The position numbers and the translations under genes were made by a program. DNA of 58,873 bases, taken from positions 2,501-61,373 of the forward strand of contig NZ_JAHKPU010000006.1 of the NCBI RefSeq assembly GCF_018860505.1, in the 5' to 3' direction. Under the pieces are notes generated by a model that did no database searches, was not told where the DNA came from, and worked only from the letters and a program-made list of their open reading frames with translations. Source of the stretch: Pacificibacter marinus. Lineage in GTDB: Bacteria > Pseudomonadota > Alphaproteobacteria > Rhodobacterales > Rhodobacteraceae. This document shows positions 1 through 11,725 of the stretch, piece by piece. Position 1 is the first letter of the stretch. Each line of letters begins with the position of its first letter.

Positions 1-411
1 TTCCTTTGGAAGGTCCAGCTGATTGACATCGTATAGAGAGATTAAATGTTACATTGAGATTTGTTCTTAATGTAACGAACAACATTGTTGCTCCCCATAG
101 TATTTGGATGAGCTCAACTGCTGCTTCTTCGGAAGCCGGCCGGTGCAAAGCCTCCTCGGCGGATCACAGGTATCGCGGTTGCAAAACGCAATGTTGTCCA
201 AGTCAAGTACACTAACCAAGCTCGTAGATCGCACGGTCTTCGAGCTGAGACGCATCCCTTCATACAGGATGTTGTCTTATGTCAGATCTTATAGATCTGG
301 CGGGAAAATGTATGCTTTTGGTTTGGAAAGCGCATCTACACATCTTACCAGCTTGTGTAGGTCTGCAAAATGGCGTGACTTCGGTCACAGTTTTGCTCTT
401 TCTGGATCAAA
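1..411 (+). other. 3' part of 16S-23S rRNA spacer (ITS)
   Basis: This stretch lies directly upstream of the 23S rRNA and has no credible protein gene. The small open frames on both strands are incidental. It contains several short hairpin-forming stretches and ends in a boxA-like sequence and one strand of the helix that brackets the 23S. The usual tRNA-Ile and tRNA-Ala genes are not seen here and, if present, lie before the window. Confidence 0.8.
394..403 (+). promoter_or_regulatory. boxA-like antitermination site before 23S
   Basis: TGCTCTTTCT matches the first eight positions of the bacterial rRNA boxA consensus (TGCTCTTTAACAA) and sits just before the 23S 5' end. This is where the NusB/S10 antitermination complex is recruited in rRNA operons. 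The site is recognised by position and sequence only. Confidence 0.55.
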
Positions 412-3244
<2,833 letters not shown>

Positions 3245-3370
3245 ATCCAGTAAAAGCAAAACTGATAAAGTTTACTAATACTGAGACAAACAAAAGCATA
3301 CATACCAACACACACAGTAAAATGTACTTAGACTTGGACACTCCTAGGAGTGAAACAGAGGTTCTTATTC

Positions 3371-3488
3371 GGTTTGGTGGTCACAGCGCTAGTGAAACAC
3401 CCGATCCCATCCCGAACTCGGCCGTTAAGCACGGTTGCGCCGATGGTACTGCGTCTTAAGACGTGGGAGAGTAGGTCACCGCCAAACC
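3371..3488 (+). rRNA. rrf: 5S ribosomal RNA
   Basis: The terminal helix GGTTTGGTGG (3371-3380) pairs with CCGCCAAACC (3479-3488). The conserved loop segments CCCATCCCGAACTCGG and GATGGTACTG are present. The flanks AGGTTCTTATT and AATAAGAACCT extend the helix on both sides, giving a long precursor processing stem. It lies about 125 bases after the 23S, as expected for an rrn operon. Ends may differ by one to three bases. Confidence 0.95.
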
Positions 3489-3570
3489 TAATAAGAACCT
3501 CTGAAATGTCCCTTCAGCAGGACATATTTAATCTCTCTAAACGATCCTCATACTCCGGATTATACCCTGT

Positions 3571-3647
<77 letters not shown>

Positions 3648-3694
3648 ACACTAATTCACCAATATTATCAATGGCTTGAGTTTTATCACTCAGG

Positions 3695-3724
3695 TGTTGA
3701 ATGTCACTTAAAACTGACCCGGTA
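3695..3724. repeat. IS21 terminal inverted repeat (end nearest tRNA-fMet)
   Basis: Begins TGTTGAATGTCACTTAAAAC. The reverse complement matches 6159-6188 at 29 of 30 bases. Confidence 0.9.
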
Positions 3725-3767
3725 TTGTCACCGAGATCTGGCCCGCTCAGTCGTTATGCTTTCTTCG

Positions 3768-4559
3768 TTATGATGTGGTCAATGCCGATGTTTCCTTTCG
3801 TTTCTGTTTCGCGATCTCGGAGCTGGCTTTGAAGCGGTAGCTGTCATTACCGGTCTCCAGAATGTGGCAGCGGTGGGTGAGGCGATCGAGGAGCGCGGTG
3901 GTCATCTTGGCGTCACCGAAGACCGTGGCCCATTCGCTGAAGCTCAAATTGGTGGTGATGACTACGCTTGTGCGCTCGTAGAGCTTGCTCAGAAGATGGA
4001 ACAGCAAAGCACCGCCTGAGATGCTGAACGGAAGATAGCCCAGCTCGTTTAAGATCACCAAATTCGTCTTGATCAGCGCCTCAGCGATCTTTCCAGCTTT
4101 GCCCTGAACCTTTTCTTGTTCCAGCGCATTGACCAGCTCAACCGTCGAGAAGAAGCGCACGCGCTTGCGATGATGTTCAATGGCTTGAACGCCGAGGGCC
4201 GTCGCGACATGCGATTTTCCCGTGCCAGGACCACCGATCAAAACGACATTCTCAGCCGCGTCCATGAACTCACAGCGATGCAGTTGCCGCACCAGAGCTT
4301 CGTTGATCTCACTGTCAGTAAATGTGAAGCCAGAAAAATCCTTGTAGGCAGGGAAGCGCGCTGCTTTCATGTGATAAGCGATGGAGCGTACCTCGCATTC
4401 GGCCATCTCAGCTTTAAGCAACTGCGATAATATCGGAACGGCTGCATCGAACGCGGGTGCCCCCTGTTCAAGTAGATCGTTCACAGCCACGGCCATCCCT
4501 GGAAGCTTGAGGCTGCGCAGCATGATGACGATAGCGGCACCGGCAGGATCATGACGCAT
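3768..4559 (-). CDS. istB: IS21 helper ATPase IstB
   Basis: AAA+ ATPase that assists IstA in strand transfer and target choice. The Walker A motif GGPGTGKSH is clear, and [13 protein letters not shown] is the Walker B region (with N-E where D-E is usual). The ending is conserved-looking, with [24 protein letters not shown]. The start was set at the ATG at 4559 because AAGGAGGTG lies just upstream, giving 263 aa; a longer frame reaches 4601. The first codons overlap the end of istA by about 11 bases, consistent with translational coupling. Confidence 0.92.
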   Translation of the reverse strand: MRHDPAGAAIVIMLRSLKLPGMAVAVNDLLEQGAPAFDAAVPILSQLLKAEMAECEVRSIAYHMKAARFPAYKDFSGFTFTDSEINEALVRQLHRCEFMDAAENVVLIGGPGTGKSHVATALGVQAIEHHRKRVRFFSTVELVNALEQEKVQGKAGKIAEALIKTNLVILNELGYLPFSISGGALLFHLLSKLYERTSVVITTNLSFSEWATVFGDAKMTTALLDRLTHRCHILETGNDSYRFKASSEIAKQKRKETSALTTS

Positions 4560-6075
4560 GGCGCGCACCTCCTTGGCGCAACCCGTCATAGCGCGCAACA
4601 TTGGCCTCGGGTTCTTTGCTTAGCGACAGCGCACTCGGTGGCGTCACGTCTGGCAGATCAGTTGGCTTTCCATCCACCAGCCTGTGAAGCAGGTTCAGGA
4701 CATGGGTCTTGGTCGGCACGCCTGCGTCCAGTGCCATTTCTACAGCGCAGAGCACGGCCTGCTCTTCATGCTGCAAAACCAAGGATAAGATATCGACCAT
4801 TTCCGGGTCTCCGCCAGGCTTACGTAGCATCAGGCTCTGAAGCTTGCGGAACGCCTCTGGCATCTCGACAAACGGTGCTCCGTTACGCAACGCCCCCGGT
4901 TTGCGCTGCACAAGGGCCAGATAATGGCGCCAGTCATAGATGACGCGCCCAGGCTGACGGTGCGACCGCTCAATGATGCGCTCATACGTGCATATCACGG
5001 CTCCCTCGGCCACGATGACCAGCCGTTCGGGATAGATGTGCAGGCTGACTGGGCGGTTCGCAAAGCTCGCTGGCACAGAGTAACGGTTGCGATCAAAAGT
5101 AATCAGGCAGGTTGGCGACACGCGCTTGCTCAGCTCAACAAATCCGTCAAAGGCCGTTGGCAATGGCATCAGCGCGGGCTTCTCGGCCTCCCAGGTATCG
5201 GTGATACTGCCAGACAAGCTGCCGTGTGCAGTCTCCGACCACAGCACTTTGCAGCGACCTTCCAGCCATTCATTTAGTGCCTCAAGGCCCGGAAAGACAG
5301 GCGCGACCTGCCACAGGCGATGGCGCGCGTCGCGGACGTTCTTCTCAACCTGACCTTTCTCCCAGCCCGCCGCTGGATTGCAAAACTCAGGCTCAAACAC
5401 ATAGTGGCTGGTCATCGCCAAAAAGCGTGCATTCACATCGCGCTGTTTGCCGCGACCGACCCTATCCACAGCCGTCTTCATATTATCGTATATCCCTCGG
5501 CTTGGAATACCGCCGAACACACGGAAGGCATGCCAATGGGCATCAAATAGCATCTCGTGGGTCTGCAACAAATAGGCCCGCACCAGAAACGCCCTGCTAT
5601 GTGATAGCTTGATATGAGCAACCGGAAGCTTGACCCGTGCGCCACCAATTGTGGCCCAATCCTCGCTCCAGTCAAACTGGAACGCTACCCCAGGCTGGAA
5701 CACAAAGGGCACAAAAGTCCCGCGCCCAGTCATTTGCTGTGCGCGCTGCCGGTCTGCTTTCCAGGTCCGCACAAAGACGGCGACCCGCTCATATGATCCG
5801 TCAAAGCCCAGCTGCACCAAATCTGCATGCATCTGTTTTGCCGTGCGTCGCTCTTTACGAGACTTACGCTGCTCCATCAGTAGCCAACCCGACAGTTTCT
5901 CCGCAAACGGATCAAGCTTACTTGGCCGCGTCGGCGTCTGGAAGTTGGGTTCTACGATATCAGCCCGCAGATACTTCCTGATGGTGTTCCGAGACGGCCC
6001 CGTCCGCCGTGAAATCTCGCGAATGGGCATCTTGTCCCTTAAAGCCCATCGTCGAATTACGCTCAAAAATCCCAT
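4549..6075 (-). CDS. istA: IS21-family transposase IstA
   Basis: DDE-type transposase of about 508 aa. The N-terminal helix-turn-helix includes [18 protein letters not shown]. The integrase-like core shows [10 protein letters not shown] (first Asp), [10 protein letters not shown] (second Asp) and [11 protein letters not shown] (Glu), so the catalytic triad is preserved. A Mu-type C-terminal domain follows. The start at 6075 is chosen over 6102 because GGAGTGAT precedes it. It is followed directly by istB. It supplies strand cutting and joining at the 30-bp ends. Confidence 0.92.
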   Translation of the reverse strand: MGFLSVIRRWALRDKMPIREISRRTGPSRNTIRKYLRADIVEPNFQTPTRPSKLDPFAEKLSGWLLMEQRKSRKERRTAKQMHADLVQLGFDGSYERVAVFVRTWKADRQRAQQMTGRGTFVPFVFQPGVAFQFDWSEDWATIGGARVKLPVAHIKLSHSRAFLVRAYLLQTHEMLFDAHWHAFRVFGGIPSRGIYDNMKTAVDRVGRGKQRDVNARFLAMTSHYVFEPEFCNPAAGWEKGQVEKNVRDARHRLWQVAPVFPGLEALNEWLEGRCKVLWSETAHGSLSGSITDTWEAEKPALMPLPTAFDGFVELSKRVSPTCLITFDRNRYSVPASFANRPVSLHIYPERLVIVAEGAVICTYERIIERSHRQPGRVIYDWRHYLALVQRKPGALRNGAPFVEMPEAFRKLQSLMLRKPGGDPEMVDILSLVLQHEEQAVLCAVEMALDAGVPTKTHVLNLLHRLVDGKPTDLPDVTPPSALSLSKEPEANVARYDGLRQGGARHAS

Positions 6076-6158
6076 GTCTATCACTCCAATATCCCCCGAC
6101 AAATCCCGTCAGCGGCAAGGTTGCACATGGGTCAATTCTCAGTGACAATTCTGACCTC

Positions 6159-6188
6159 TACCGGGTCAGTTTCAAGTGACATTCAACA
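6159..6188. repeat. IS21 terminal inverted repeat (istA side)
   Basis: Ends AAGTGACATTCAACA and matches the reverse complement of 3695-3724 with one T/C difference. Confidence 0.9.
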
Positions 6189-6473
6189 TACGACCGTGGC
6201 AACCAATATTGTTCACACGACTATCAGAAGATCCTGCGTCAGCATGGCTTCAAGGTATCGATGAGCGGCAAGGGCAATTGTTATGATAACGCCGCCGTCG
6301 AGACCTTCTTCAAAAGCATCAAAGCCGAATTGATCTGGCGGGACACATGGGACACCCGAAGGCAGGCCGAGATCGCCGTCTTCGAATACATCAACGGCTT
6401 CTATAATCCACGCCGCCGTCATTCAGCACTGGGCTGGAAAAGTCCGGTCGCTTTCGAACGCAAGGTGGCCTAA
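6189..6473 (+). pseudogene. IS3-family transposase, C-terminal fragment
   Basis: An open frame runs in from the IS21 junction: YDRGNQYCSHDYQKILRQHG, then MSGKGNCYDNAAVETFFKSI and FYNPRRRHSALGWKSPVAFE. This is the end of the rve integrase core of IS3-family OrfB, with the second Asp in DRGNQY and the final Glu in AAVETFF. The N-terminal part, including the first catalytic Asp, is absent, so the product cannot be functional. The internal ATG at 6261 is not a real gene start. Confidence 0.88.
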
Positions 6474-6511
6474 ACGAGCACTCGGAGCGGCACAAAAGCG
6501 GGACAGGTCCA
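6189..6511 (+). mobile_element. 3' remnant of an IS3-family element
   Basis: Sequence from the IS21 boundary to ...GGACAGGTCCA, read as the right end of an IS3-like element because it ends in CA and its reverse complement (TGGACCTGTCCCGCTTTTG) looks like an IS3-type tip. Everything 5' of the IS21 junction is missing; the other flank of the IS21 holds tRNA-fMet spacer DNA instead. The end position is inferred, since there is no second copy of the repeat to compare. Confidence 0.7.
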
Positions 6512-6795
6512 TTTTTGATGAACCTGCTTTTATGCCACTTTTCATGCATGCGGTGGCATACCGGTTCGGCGTGGCGGTGGAAATGGTCATCGAGGCAATC
6601 GGCGAAGCGCTATTTGAGAGAGATGATGAAGTCAATCTTGATCACTTCGCCGATGCATACTTTGTGCGGACGGATTGTGATGAAGAGATGAACCCGTTCA
6701 TCTCCGATTATTGGCAAGGCATCGATTCGACTGTTGTTCTGGATCGAAATGTTGCCGAGAAAAAAGAGCCGCGGAAGCGCTCACGGCGTAGGTAG
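6512..6795 (+). pseudogene. TniB-like transposition ATPase, C-terminal fragment
   Basis: The frame is open from the IS3 end (FDEPAFMPLFMHAVAYRFGV) to a TAG at 6793. The segments AVEMVIEAIGEALFE, LDHFADAYFVRTDCDEEMNP and DYWQGIDSTVV resemble the C-terminal region of TniB-family NTP-binding proteins of Tn5053/Tn7-like transposons. The ATPase core is missing, apparently cut by the IS3 element. The tail is basic (KEPRKRSRRR). Assignment is by remembered family pattern and needs a profile search; alternatively it is a short hypothetical protein. Confidence 0.5.
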
Positions 6796-6827
6796 CGCTT
6801 CAAGTAAGCGCGTTGCATTCAGACAAA

Positions 6828-6852
6828 AGGTCGCCCTCGGGCGGCCTTTTTT
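6828..6852 (+). terminator. Rho-independent terminator
   Basis: GGTCGCC, loop CTC, then GGGCGGCC followed by TTTTTTATTT. It sits shortly after the TniB-like fragment and would end transcription in the plus direction. Confidence 0.8.
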
Positions 6853-7240
6853 ATTTCTATGCTACAGTGGTTTAAATCTAGTTGGCATACAGACGTCGAA
6901 AGTTGGTTTTGGGGTGTCGATAGGTTTGCTTTCAGGCTGTTGATGAAAGAGATAACCAATTGATTTATATTAATAAAATTAAAATCCAAGTCGGTCTTTC
7001 GATGTCGGACGACAAGGTGGCTGCTATTGATGGCTGCCATATGCAACACAAACGAAGGAAATGTCCCTCGGTCGATCGGTTCAACATATCGTGTCAGTCT
7101 TTGGGGCATGATGGTCTTTTGTTTGACATATCCAATTATGGATACTGCCGAAATTGTGGCCTTGTCCAAGGGCGTGACCGCTGGCCATCGAATAAATATC
7201 GCATAGGCCACCCAGCATATCACCGGATGGCCTATTCAGA
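6853..7240. other. Intergenic stretch with no supported gene
   Basis: About 390 bases that are more AT-rich than the flanks at 6940-7000. Short open frames occur on both strands (6960-7253 plus, 6819-7223 minus), but neither has a recognisable domain or a convincing ribosome site. It is probably decayed mobile DNA or simple spacer. Confidence 0.5.
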
Positions 7241-8596
7241 TCAGGATGCCTGAGCTTTGCGTGGTCTGGACAGATAAATCAGACTTTCGATAACCGCTAG
7301 GACGATGAGCGTCAGCCCGACCAATGGAAAGAAAATCCCTGCAACGATGGCCATAAGTAGCACCGTACGCGGGATACGCCAGTCTGTCGGGAGTTGCGGT
7401 GTGCCTATCTCTCCAGTGGGGCGGCGTTTCCACCACATGGCTCCGGCGGCGACGGACATGACCATCATGGCCACGCAGACCAAAAGCAATACAATCTGGT
7501 TCACCAGACCCCAAGCCTGCCCCATGTGAATGGAGATCCCCCATTCCGCAGCCCAGCCAAGCGCTCCGAGATCGTTCAACCCTGCATCATAAAGAACTTC
7601 ACCGGTGTATTGATCAAGGTGGATCACCCTCTCTTGTGTGATGTCATCAGGATAAACCGAGGCAGAGAAAACACCTGTCTCGCCTGATGGCATGTTCAGG
7701 GCATATCCAGGAACGATGCCGAGCCCCTCGACCGTGGCAACGACTTGATCAAGCCCCGCGGGAATACCCGAGGACGCGCCTGATGTTGGCATGGGTTGTT
7801 GCTCCATGATCCATGGCGTGCGGTCGAGAGCCTCTCCGACGAGCACGGTGGATTGAGGTTTGTTCGACCAATAGCCATCCGGCATTCCAAGCCCGAGAGC
7901 ATAGGCGCTGTCATAGAAATACCCGCCCCAGACGGAGGACCACGGCAGGCCAGTCATCGCGAGAAACACAATGAATACTGCCGAATAGATGCCTGTCACA
8001 GCGTGAAGATCACGCCACCACGGGCGGCCCTTTGTGGCTTTGATTGTGGCTGTTCCGACCTTTTTGCCCCGTGGCCACCACAGATAGATACCCGTTGCGG
8101 TCAGCAACACCATCCAACCTGCGACAGCCTCGATGATCCGGTTTCCGACCCAACCAACATATTCAAGCGAATGCAGCTTGCGCACCACATACATCGCGGG
8201 CGTGCCCGAGGCCCCCGCATCCCAAAGGGTTCCCAAGACATCGCCCGTGTAGGGGTCAACGAAGATGGCGTTCCTTAACCCATCTTCGCCCAGTATTTTC
8301 ACCTCTGCTGCGCGGTCAGGCGCTGGGGCAGGCTGATAGGCTTTTAGTTCACCTGGATGAGCCGCCAGTGCATTTGCCGTGATTTGCGAGGCCGCAAGCG
8401 GTGCGGCGTCGGTGGGGGCGACGATGCGCAAATCGCGATAGGCTGCGTTATTGATTTCATCTTTGAACAGATAGATGCCGCCCGTGGTGGCAATGATAAA
8501 GATGAAAGGCAAAATCAATAGCCCAGCAATGAAATGCCACCGCCAGACCGCGCGGTATAGGGCAGATGAGCCCGTTTTTCTATTTGCATCAGCCAC
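7241..8596 (-). CDS. PepSY-associated TM protein (PiuB-like)
   Basis: Inner-membrane protein of about 451 aa of the PepSY/PiuB class, commonly found near metal or siderophore uptake genes and sometimes proposed to act as a ferric reductase. The first membrane segment follows LYRAVWRWHFIAGLL (near residues 10-45). The DVLGTLWDAG region is PepSY-like, followed by further helices, one ending in WWPRGKK and the last pair near the C-terminus. I chose a GTG start at 8596 because GGAGGG lies eight bases upstream; the longer open frame to 8872 has no family resemblance. The DUF2946-like gene upstream is on the same strand, with about 240 bases between. Confidence 0.85.
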   Translation of the reverse strand: MADANRKTGSSALYRAVWRWHFIAGLLILPFIFIIATTGGIYLFKDEINNAAYRDLRIVAPTDAAPLAASQITANALAAHPGELKAYQPAPAPDRAAEVKILGEDGLRNAIFVDPYTGDVLGTLWDAGASGTPAMYVVRKLHSLEYVGWVGNRIIEAVAGWMVLLTATGIYLWWPRGKKVGTATIKATKGRPWWRDLHAVTGIYSAVFIVFLAMTGLPWSSVWGGYFYDSAYALGLGMPDGYWSNKPQSTVLVGEALDRTPWIMEQQPMPTSGASSGIPAGLDQVVATVEGLGIVPGYALNMPSGETGVFSASVYPDDITQERVIHLDQYTGEVLYDAGLNDLGALGWAAEWGISIHMGQAWGLVNQIVLLLVCVAMMVMSVAAGAMWWKRRPTGEIGTPQLPTDWRIPRTVLLMAIVAGIFFPLVGLTLIVLAVIESLIYLSRPRKAQAS

Positions 8597-8834
8597 GGAA
8601 ATTGCCCTCCGATACGGTGAATGTTTCGACAGGTTGCACAGGTAATGCTCTGCAATGATTTGGCCGTGACATGCCAGTTGTGAGGCGTGTCGCACGCATG
8701 CAAACGCCATCGTTGAGATGGAATGGTTCCATTGGAGTCTCCGTTGAAATGCGCACGCGGACGCACCGCTGTCTGCGCTTTCAGGCGGCCTATGAGCCGC
8801 ATTTCTGGTCAAATGGCTCTGATTTGAGCCGCGA

Positions 8835-9182
8835 TCAGACTGTACGGGGAGGAGCTCTTGGCGATCGACCATGATCTCTGGCCTGCGCCGCGCGATGTAG
8901 ATCGGCGGTCAATTTCCAGAACTTCACGGCCAGTAGGCGCGTTTCAATTTTAGTCGAATCTGGGGCTTGCGGATCGTCCAGAAGATGACAGTAAGGACAT
9001 CGATGGTTGTGAGTGGGCGAATCTCCACAGATGTCGTCAACGCTAAAACCCAGCAAAACCATTTGGGTAATCGCTACATCTGTCCGGTCCGGTGCCATCA
9101 TCGCTGCGGACGTGACGCTGCCGCTGGCAAGCATCAGCACCGCGCAACAGACTCTCAGATAATGTCGTAGCGAACCGTTCAT
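8835..9182 (-). CDS. Small secreted DUF2946-like protein
   Basis: About 115 aa. It has a signal-like N-terminus (RHYLRVCCAVLMLASGSVTS) and a metal-ligand-like cluster CGDSPTHNHRCPYCHLLDDP. A small protein with an N-terminal hydrophobic segment and CxxC/H motifs next to a PepSY protein or TonB receptor is the usual DUF2946 setting, linked by association to copper or iron handling. The ATG at 9182 is preceded closely by AGAGG; an ATG at 9197 is possible. The Arg/Pro-rich C-terminus (DHGRSPRAPPRTV) is unlike the family and may be a read-through tail. Confidence 0.6.
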   Translation of the reverse strand: MNGSLRHYLRVCCAVLMLASGSVTSAAMMAPDRTDVAITQMVLLGFSVDDICGDSPTHNHRCPYCHLLDDPQAPDSTKIETRLLAVKFWKLTADLHRAAQARDHGRSPRAPPRTV

Positions 9183-9291
9183 GTCGCCTCTATACATCGC
9201 GATTTATTTGAACGCACGAATTTATGTTTAAAAGCCATATGTCATCCAGCGCGCTCAGTGTCCTGATCGACCGGCCATTCGAATGAGACCG

Positions 9292-10869
9292 TTACAAGAA
9301 CCGCTTTTCTTCCAACAGATCTGGCAGGTCGTTTTCATAGAGAACGACGTCATCCTTGGTGAGCGTTTTTGCAATTGCTGCGCGAGCGGCGAAAAAGGTT
9401 GGCACTTCGATCACTTCAGCCGTCTCGTGTTTTGCGGCTGTCACAAAACTGTCAATGCGGCTTGGGTTAACAGCGTAAATCACATCGCAACGCGTGCCTG
9501 AATAACGGCCCAAACGATCATGAACGCGGTCGTGCTCTAACCCGAGTTCTGCAATGCCAGGGGTTACAAGAATACGGCGTCCACCACGGTGTTTTGCCAA
9601 TTTGTCCAGCGCCGAGACGGCAGACATAAAGCCAAGCTCGTTAGAGTTGTACGCATCATCAAGAATAAGCGCAGAGCCAGGTGTGTCGATCTTTTGCAAA
9701 CGGTGCGGAATTTGCGCGATGGTCTTGGTGAAATAGGGGATTTGATCAGCCGTGCTGGGGTCAATCAACAGCGCAAGCGTCACAGCCAAGGCGGCGTTCA
9801 TCACGTTATGATCACCGATCAAGGGCAATTCAAAGGTCAAAGCAGGGATGCGCGCGTTCTTAGAATTGAGCGCGATCGACCATGATCCACCTTCGATCTC
9901 AACAGCATCGATGGTGACATCGGCACCTTGCAAGCCGACGGTGACGATCTTGTCGCCGTATTTGTCTTTCAGGGCTTTAAACGCCGCATATTGCATCACA
10001 TCGGCATTGATCACCATGGTGCCGCCAGCAATGCAGGTCTCGGCCGCCAGTTCGGATTTCGCCTGTGCGATGGCGTCAATACTGCCAAAGCGTTCTGTGT
10101 GCGCGTCACCCACAGCCGTGATGATGCCGTATTGCGGATGGATAAAGTCACACAGGCGTTTGATCGATCCGATGCCGTAGGCCCCCATTTCAGCCACAAA
10201 ATATTTATGCGAATATTGCAAGCGTTGGCGAATGTGGCGTGTGTGACCTAGTACCGTATTGATCGATCCGGGACTGTAAAACACCGGACCAGAGGTTTCC
10301 AAAATTTCTGCAAACATGTGTTTGACTGTGGTTTTGCCAAACGATCCTGTGATGCCGATGCGAATGGGATCAAGGGTTTCCAATTTTGTGCGAGCTTGAT
10401 CGACAAAGCCTTCGTTGATGCGATCTTGGAAAGGCTTCAAAATCATATTCGCGGCGATCAAGGCAAAAGGCACGGCTTGCAACACGAGGATTGCAAAAAT
10501 GGGATGTAGAAACACCAGCAATGCACCAAGGCCCAAAGGCAGCAAAGCCAACCGCCATATCCGCATAGCGCGCTGGGTTTTGGCCAATGGTTTTTTATAG
10601 CGATACTGACGCTCCATATAGGCGATGATCACAAAGACTGCGGCGAGCAAAATAAGGCTCAGGGCTTTGGGCAAGGCCAGTCCCGCAAGCAAGATGATCA
10701 CGACAGCAGCCGATGCGCGCATGTCGAACAGGCGCACATCGCGGCTTGAGGCGACGAACCGTGTGCCGTCATATTCCTCTTGCTGGAAATAGGTCAGTAG
10801 GGTGGTGGTGCGCTGCACAACCAAACAGGCGAGCGCGGCGATCAGTAAAACTGTGGCGAAAAGGATCAT
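9292..10869 (-). CDS. Membrane-anchored Mur ligase (MurF-like)
   Basis: A 525-aa protein. Residues 1-145 contain several hydrophobic segments (about 1-20, 52-86, 105-143), which ordinary MurF lacks. The rest is a Mur-ligase: P-loop GITGSFGKTT (172-181), AEMGAYGIGSI, the ITAVGDAHTERFGS substrate region, AKSELAAE with the carbamylated-Lys position, GDHNVMNAALAV, and the C-terminal LDDAYNSNELGF. Such enzymes join an amino acid or dipeptide to a carboxylate using ATP. Its start overlaps the stop of the hydrolase gene before it (ATGA), and a D-Ala-D-Ala-ligase-like gene diverges next door. The housekeeping murF is expected elsewhere in the cell-wall cluster, so this looks like a specialised paralogue; its acceptor is unknown. 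Confidence 0.85.
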   Translation of the reverse strand: MILFATVLLIAALACLVVQRTTTLLTYFQQEEYDGTRFVASSRDVRLFDMRASAAVVIILLAGLALPKALSLILLAAVFVIIAYMERQYRYKKPLAKTQRAMRIWRLALLPLGLGALLVFLHPIFAILVLQAVPFALIAANMILKPFQDRINEGFVDQARTKLETLDPIRIGITGSFGKTTVKHMFAEILETSGPVFYSPGSINTVLGHTRHIRQRLQYSHKYFVAEMGAYGIGSIKRLCDFIHPQYGIITAVGDAHTERFGSIDAIAQAKSELAAETCIAGGTMVINADVMQYAAFKALKDKYGDKIVTVGLQGADVTIDAVEIEGGSWSIALNSKNARIPALTFELPLIGDHNVMNAALAVTLALLIDPSTADQIPYFTKTIAQIPHRLQKIDTPGSALILDDAYNSNELGFMSAVSALDKLAKHRGGRRILVTPGIAELGLEHDRVHDRLGRYSGTRCDVIYAVNPSRIDSFVTAAKHETAEVIEVPTFFAARAAIAKTLTKDDVVLYENDLPDLLEEKRFL

Positions 10870-11615
10870 GCTTGGCCCCGCTTCAACGTCTCAAGAATGT
10901 GGGTCGTCAATTGATGTCTGCCGCGCGACAGGATCGAGATGTGATCAAATTCAGGACATTCAACATAGGTGGAATTAGGAATGGCGTGGTGCAGCACCTT
11001 ACCCATGGCGGGCGGCGTCTCGGTGTCCTTGCCGCCATAAAGTAAAGTTGTGGGGCAGGTGATCTTGGGCAGATCTGGGGTTTGATCTTCTTCAACTGTG
11101 CGAATGAAAATATCGCGCAGGCCAAGCTCGCGGCTGTTCACATAATCCGCGCTGCCAAATTGCGCCTCAAGGGCAATCACTGCATCCTCAGATGTGGCGG
11201 CGGCTTTTTGTTTCTTGAATTGCCAGCCACGCCATTTGCCTTTGATCTGTTTTAGCAAAGGTCGGGGCAGTTTGATGCCCGCGCCACCCACGATATGCAG
11301 GTGTTCAATAGGTGAGTTCGCCATGGCAGCCAGACGCAAGCCAATGCGTCCGCCAAAGCTGTGCCCAACCCAGATAAACTTTGTGATACCCAACTCGGAC
11401 TTCAAGAAATCACGCACAGCAACAGCGTAATCTTGCGTGGTCCAGTCGCCTTCGGGGCGGGGTGATTTACCGAAGCCCGGCAGGTCCAGCAATACTGTGG
11501 GCGCGGCTTGACCTATCAGCTCTGCCGTTGGTACAAAATCCGTATGATCGCGGCCCCATCCATGCGCAAAAATGATCGGAGTGCCAGTCGCTGCGCCGCT
11601 CTTTTCATAGAACAT
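10866..11615 (-). CDS. Alpha/beta hydrolase coupled to Mur ligase
   Basis: A 249-aa alpha/beta-fold hydrolase. It shows the oxyanion-side HGWGRDHTDF, the nucleophile elbow WVGHSFGGRIG (Ser within GHSFG), a late acid in YGGKDTETP and a catalytic His in ECPEFDHISIL. The substrate is not predictable from sequence. Its TGA stop overlaps the ATG of the Mur ligase, so the two are made from one transcript and probably work in one pathway. It starts 110 bases from the divergent ATP-grasp ligase gene, so that gap must hold two promoters. Confidence 0.85.
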   Translation of the reverse strand: MFYEKSGAATGTPIIFAHGWGRDHTDFVPTAELIGQAAPTVLLDLPGFGKSPRPEGDWTTQDYAVAVRDFLKSELGITKFIWVGHSFGGRIGLRLAAMANSPIEHLHIVGGAGIKLPRPLLKQIKGKWRGWQFKKQKAAATSEDAVIALEAQFGSADYVNSRELGLRDIFIRTVEEDQTPDLPKITCPTTLLYGGKDTETPPAMGKVLHHAIPNSTYVECPEFDHISILSRGRHQLTTHILETLKRGQA

Positions 11616-11725
11616 GGATGTTTGCCTACTCTGCTGATATTCGCTTGGTCGACCACTAGATATGGTGCTTTATCTGTTTCTAGTGTATCGATTAAGCAAA
11701 CTCCATATGGATTGTAGGCAAACAC

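Larger units (their letters stand above)
3695..6188 (-). mobile_element. Complete IS21-family insertion sequence
   Basis: A 2,494-bp element bounded by 30-bp inverted repeats that differ at one position, with TG at one end and CA at the other. It holds istA (transposase) and istB (helper ATPase), both on the minus strand and overlapping, the standard IS21 organisation. The direct flanks (ATCACTCAGG before, TACGACCGTG after) share no obvious 4-8 bp target duplication, so the element was probably involved in a rearrangement after insertion. Both genes look intact, so the element could be active. Confidence 0.92.

Noticed and set aside
6819-7253. Open frames on both strands (6960-7253 plus; 6819-7223 minus)
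   Set aside because: No recognisable protein pattern; the minus frame runs through the terminator hairpin.
8597-8872. N-terminal extension of the PepSY gene frame
   Set aside because: The GTG at 8596 has a good ribosome site and starts the family-like sequence; the extension has no membrane or PepSY features.
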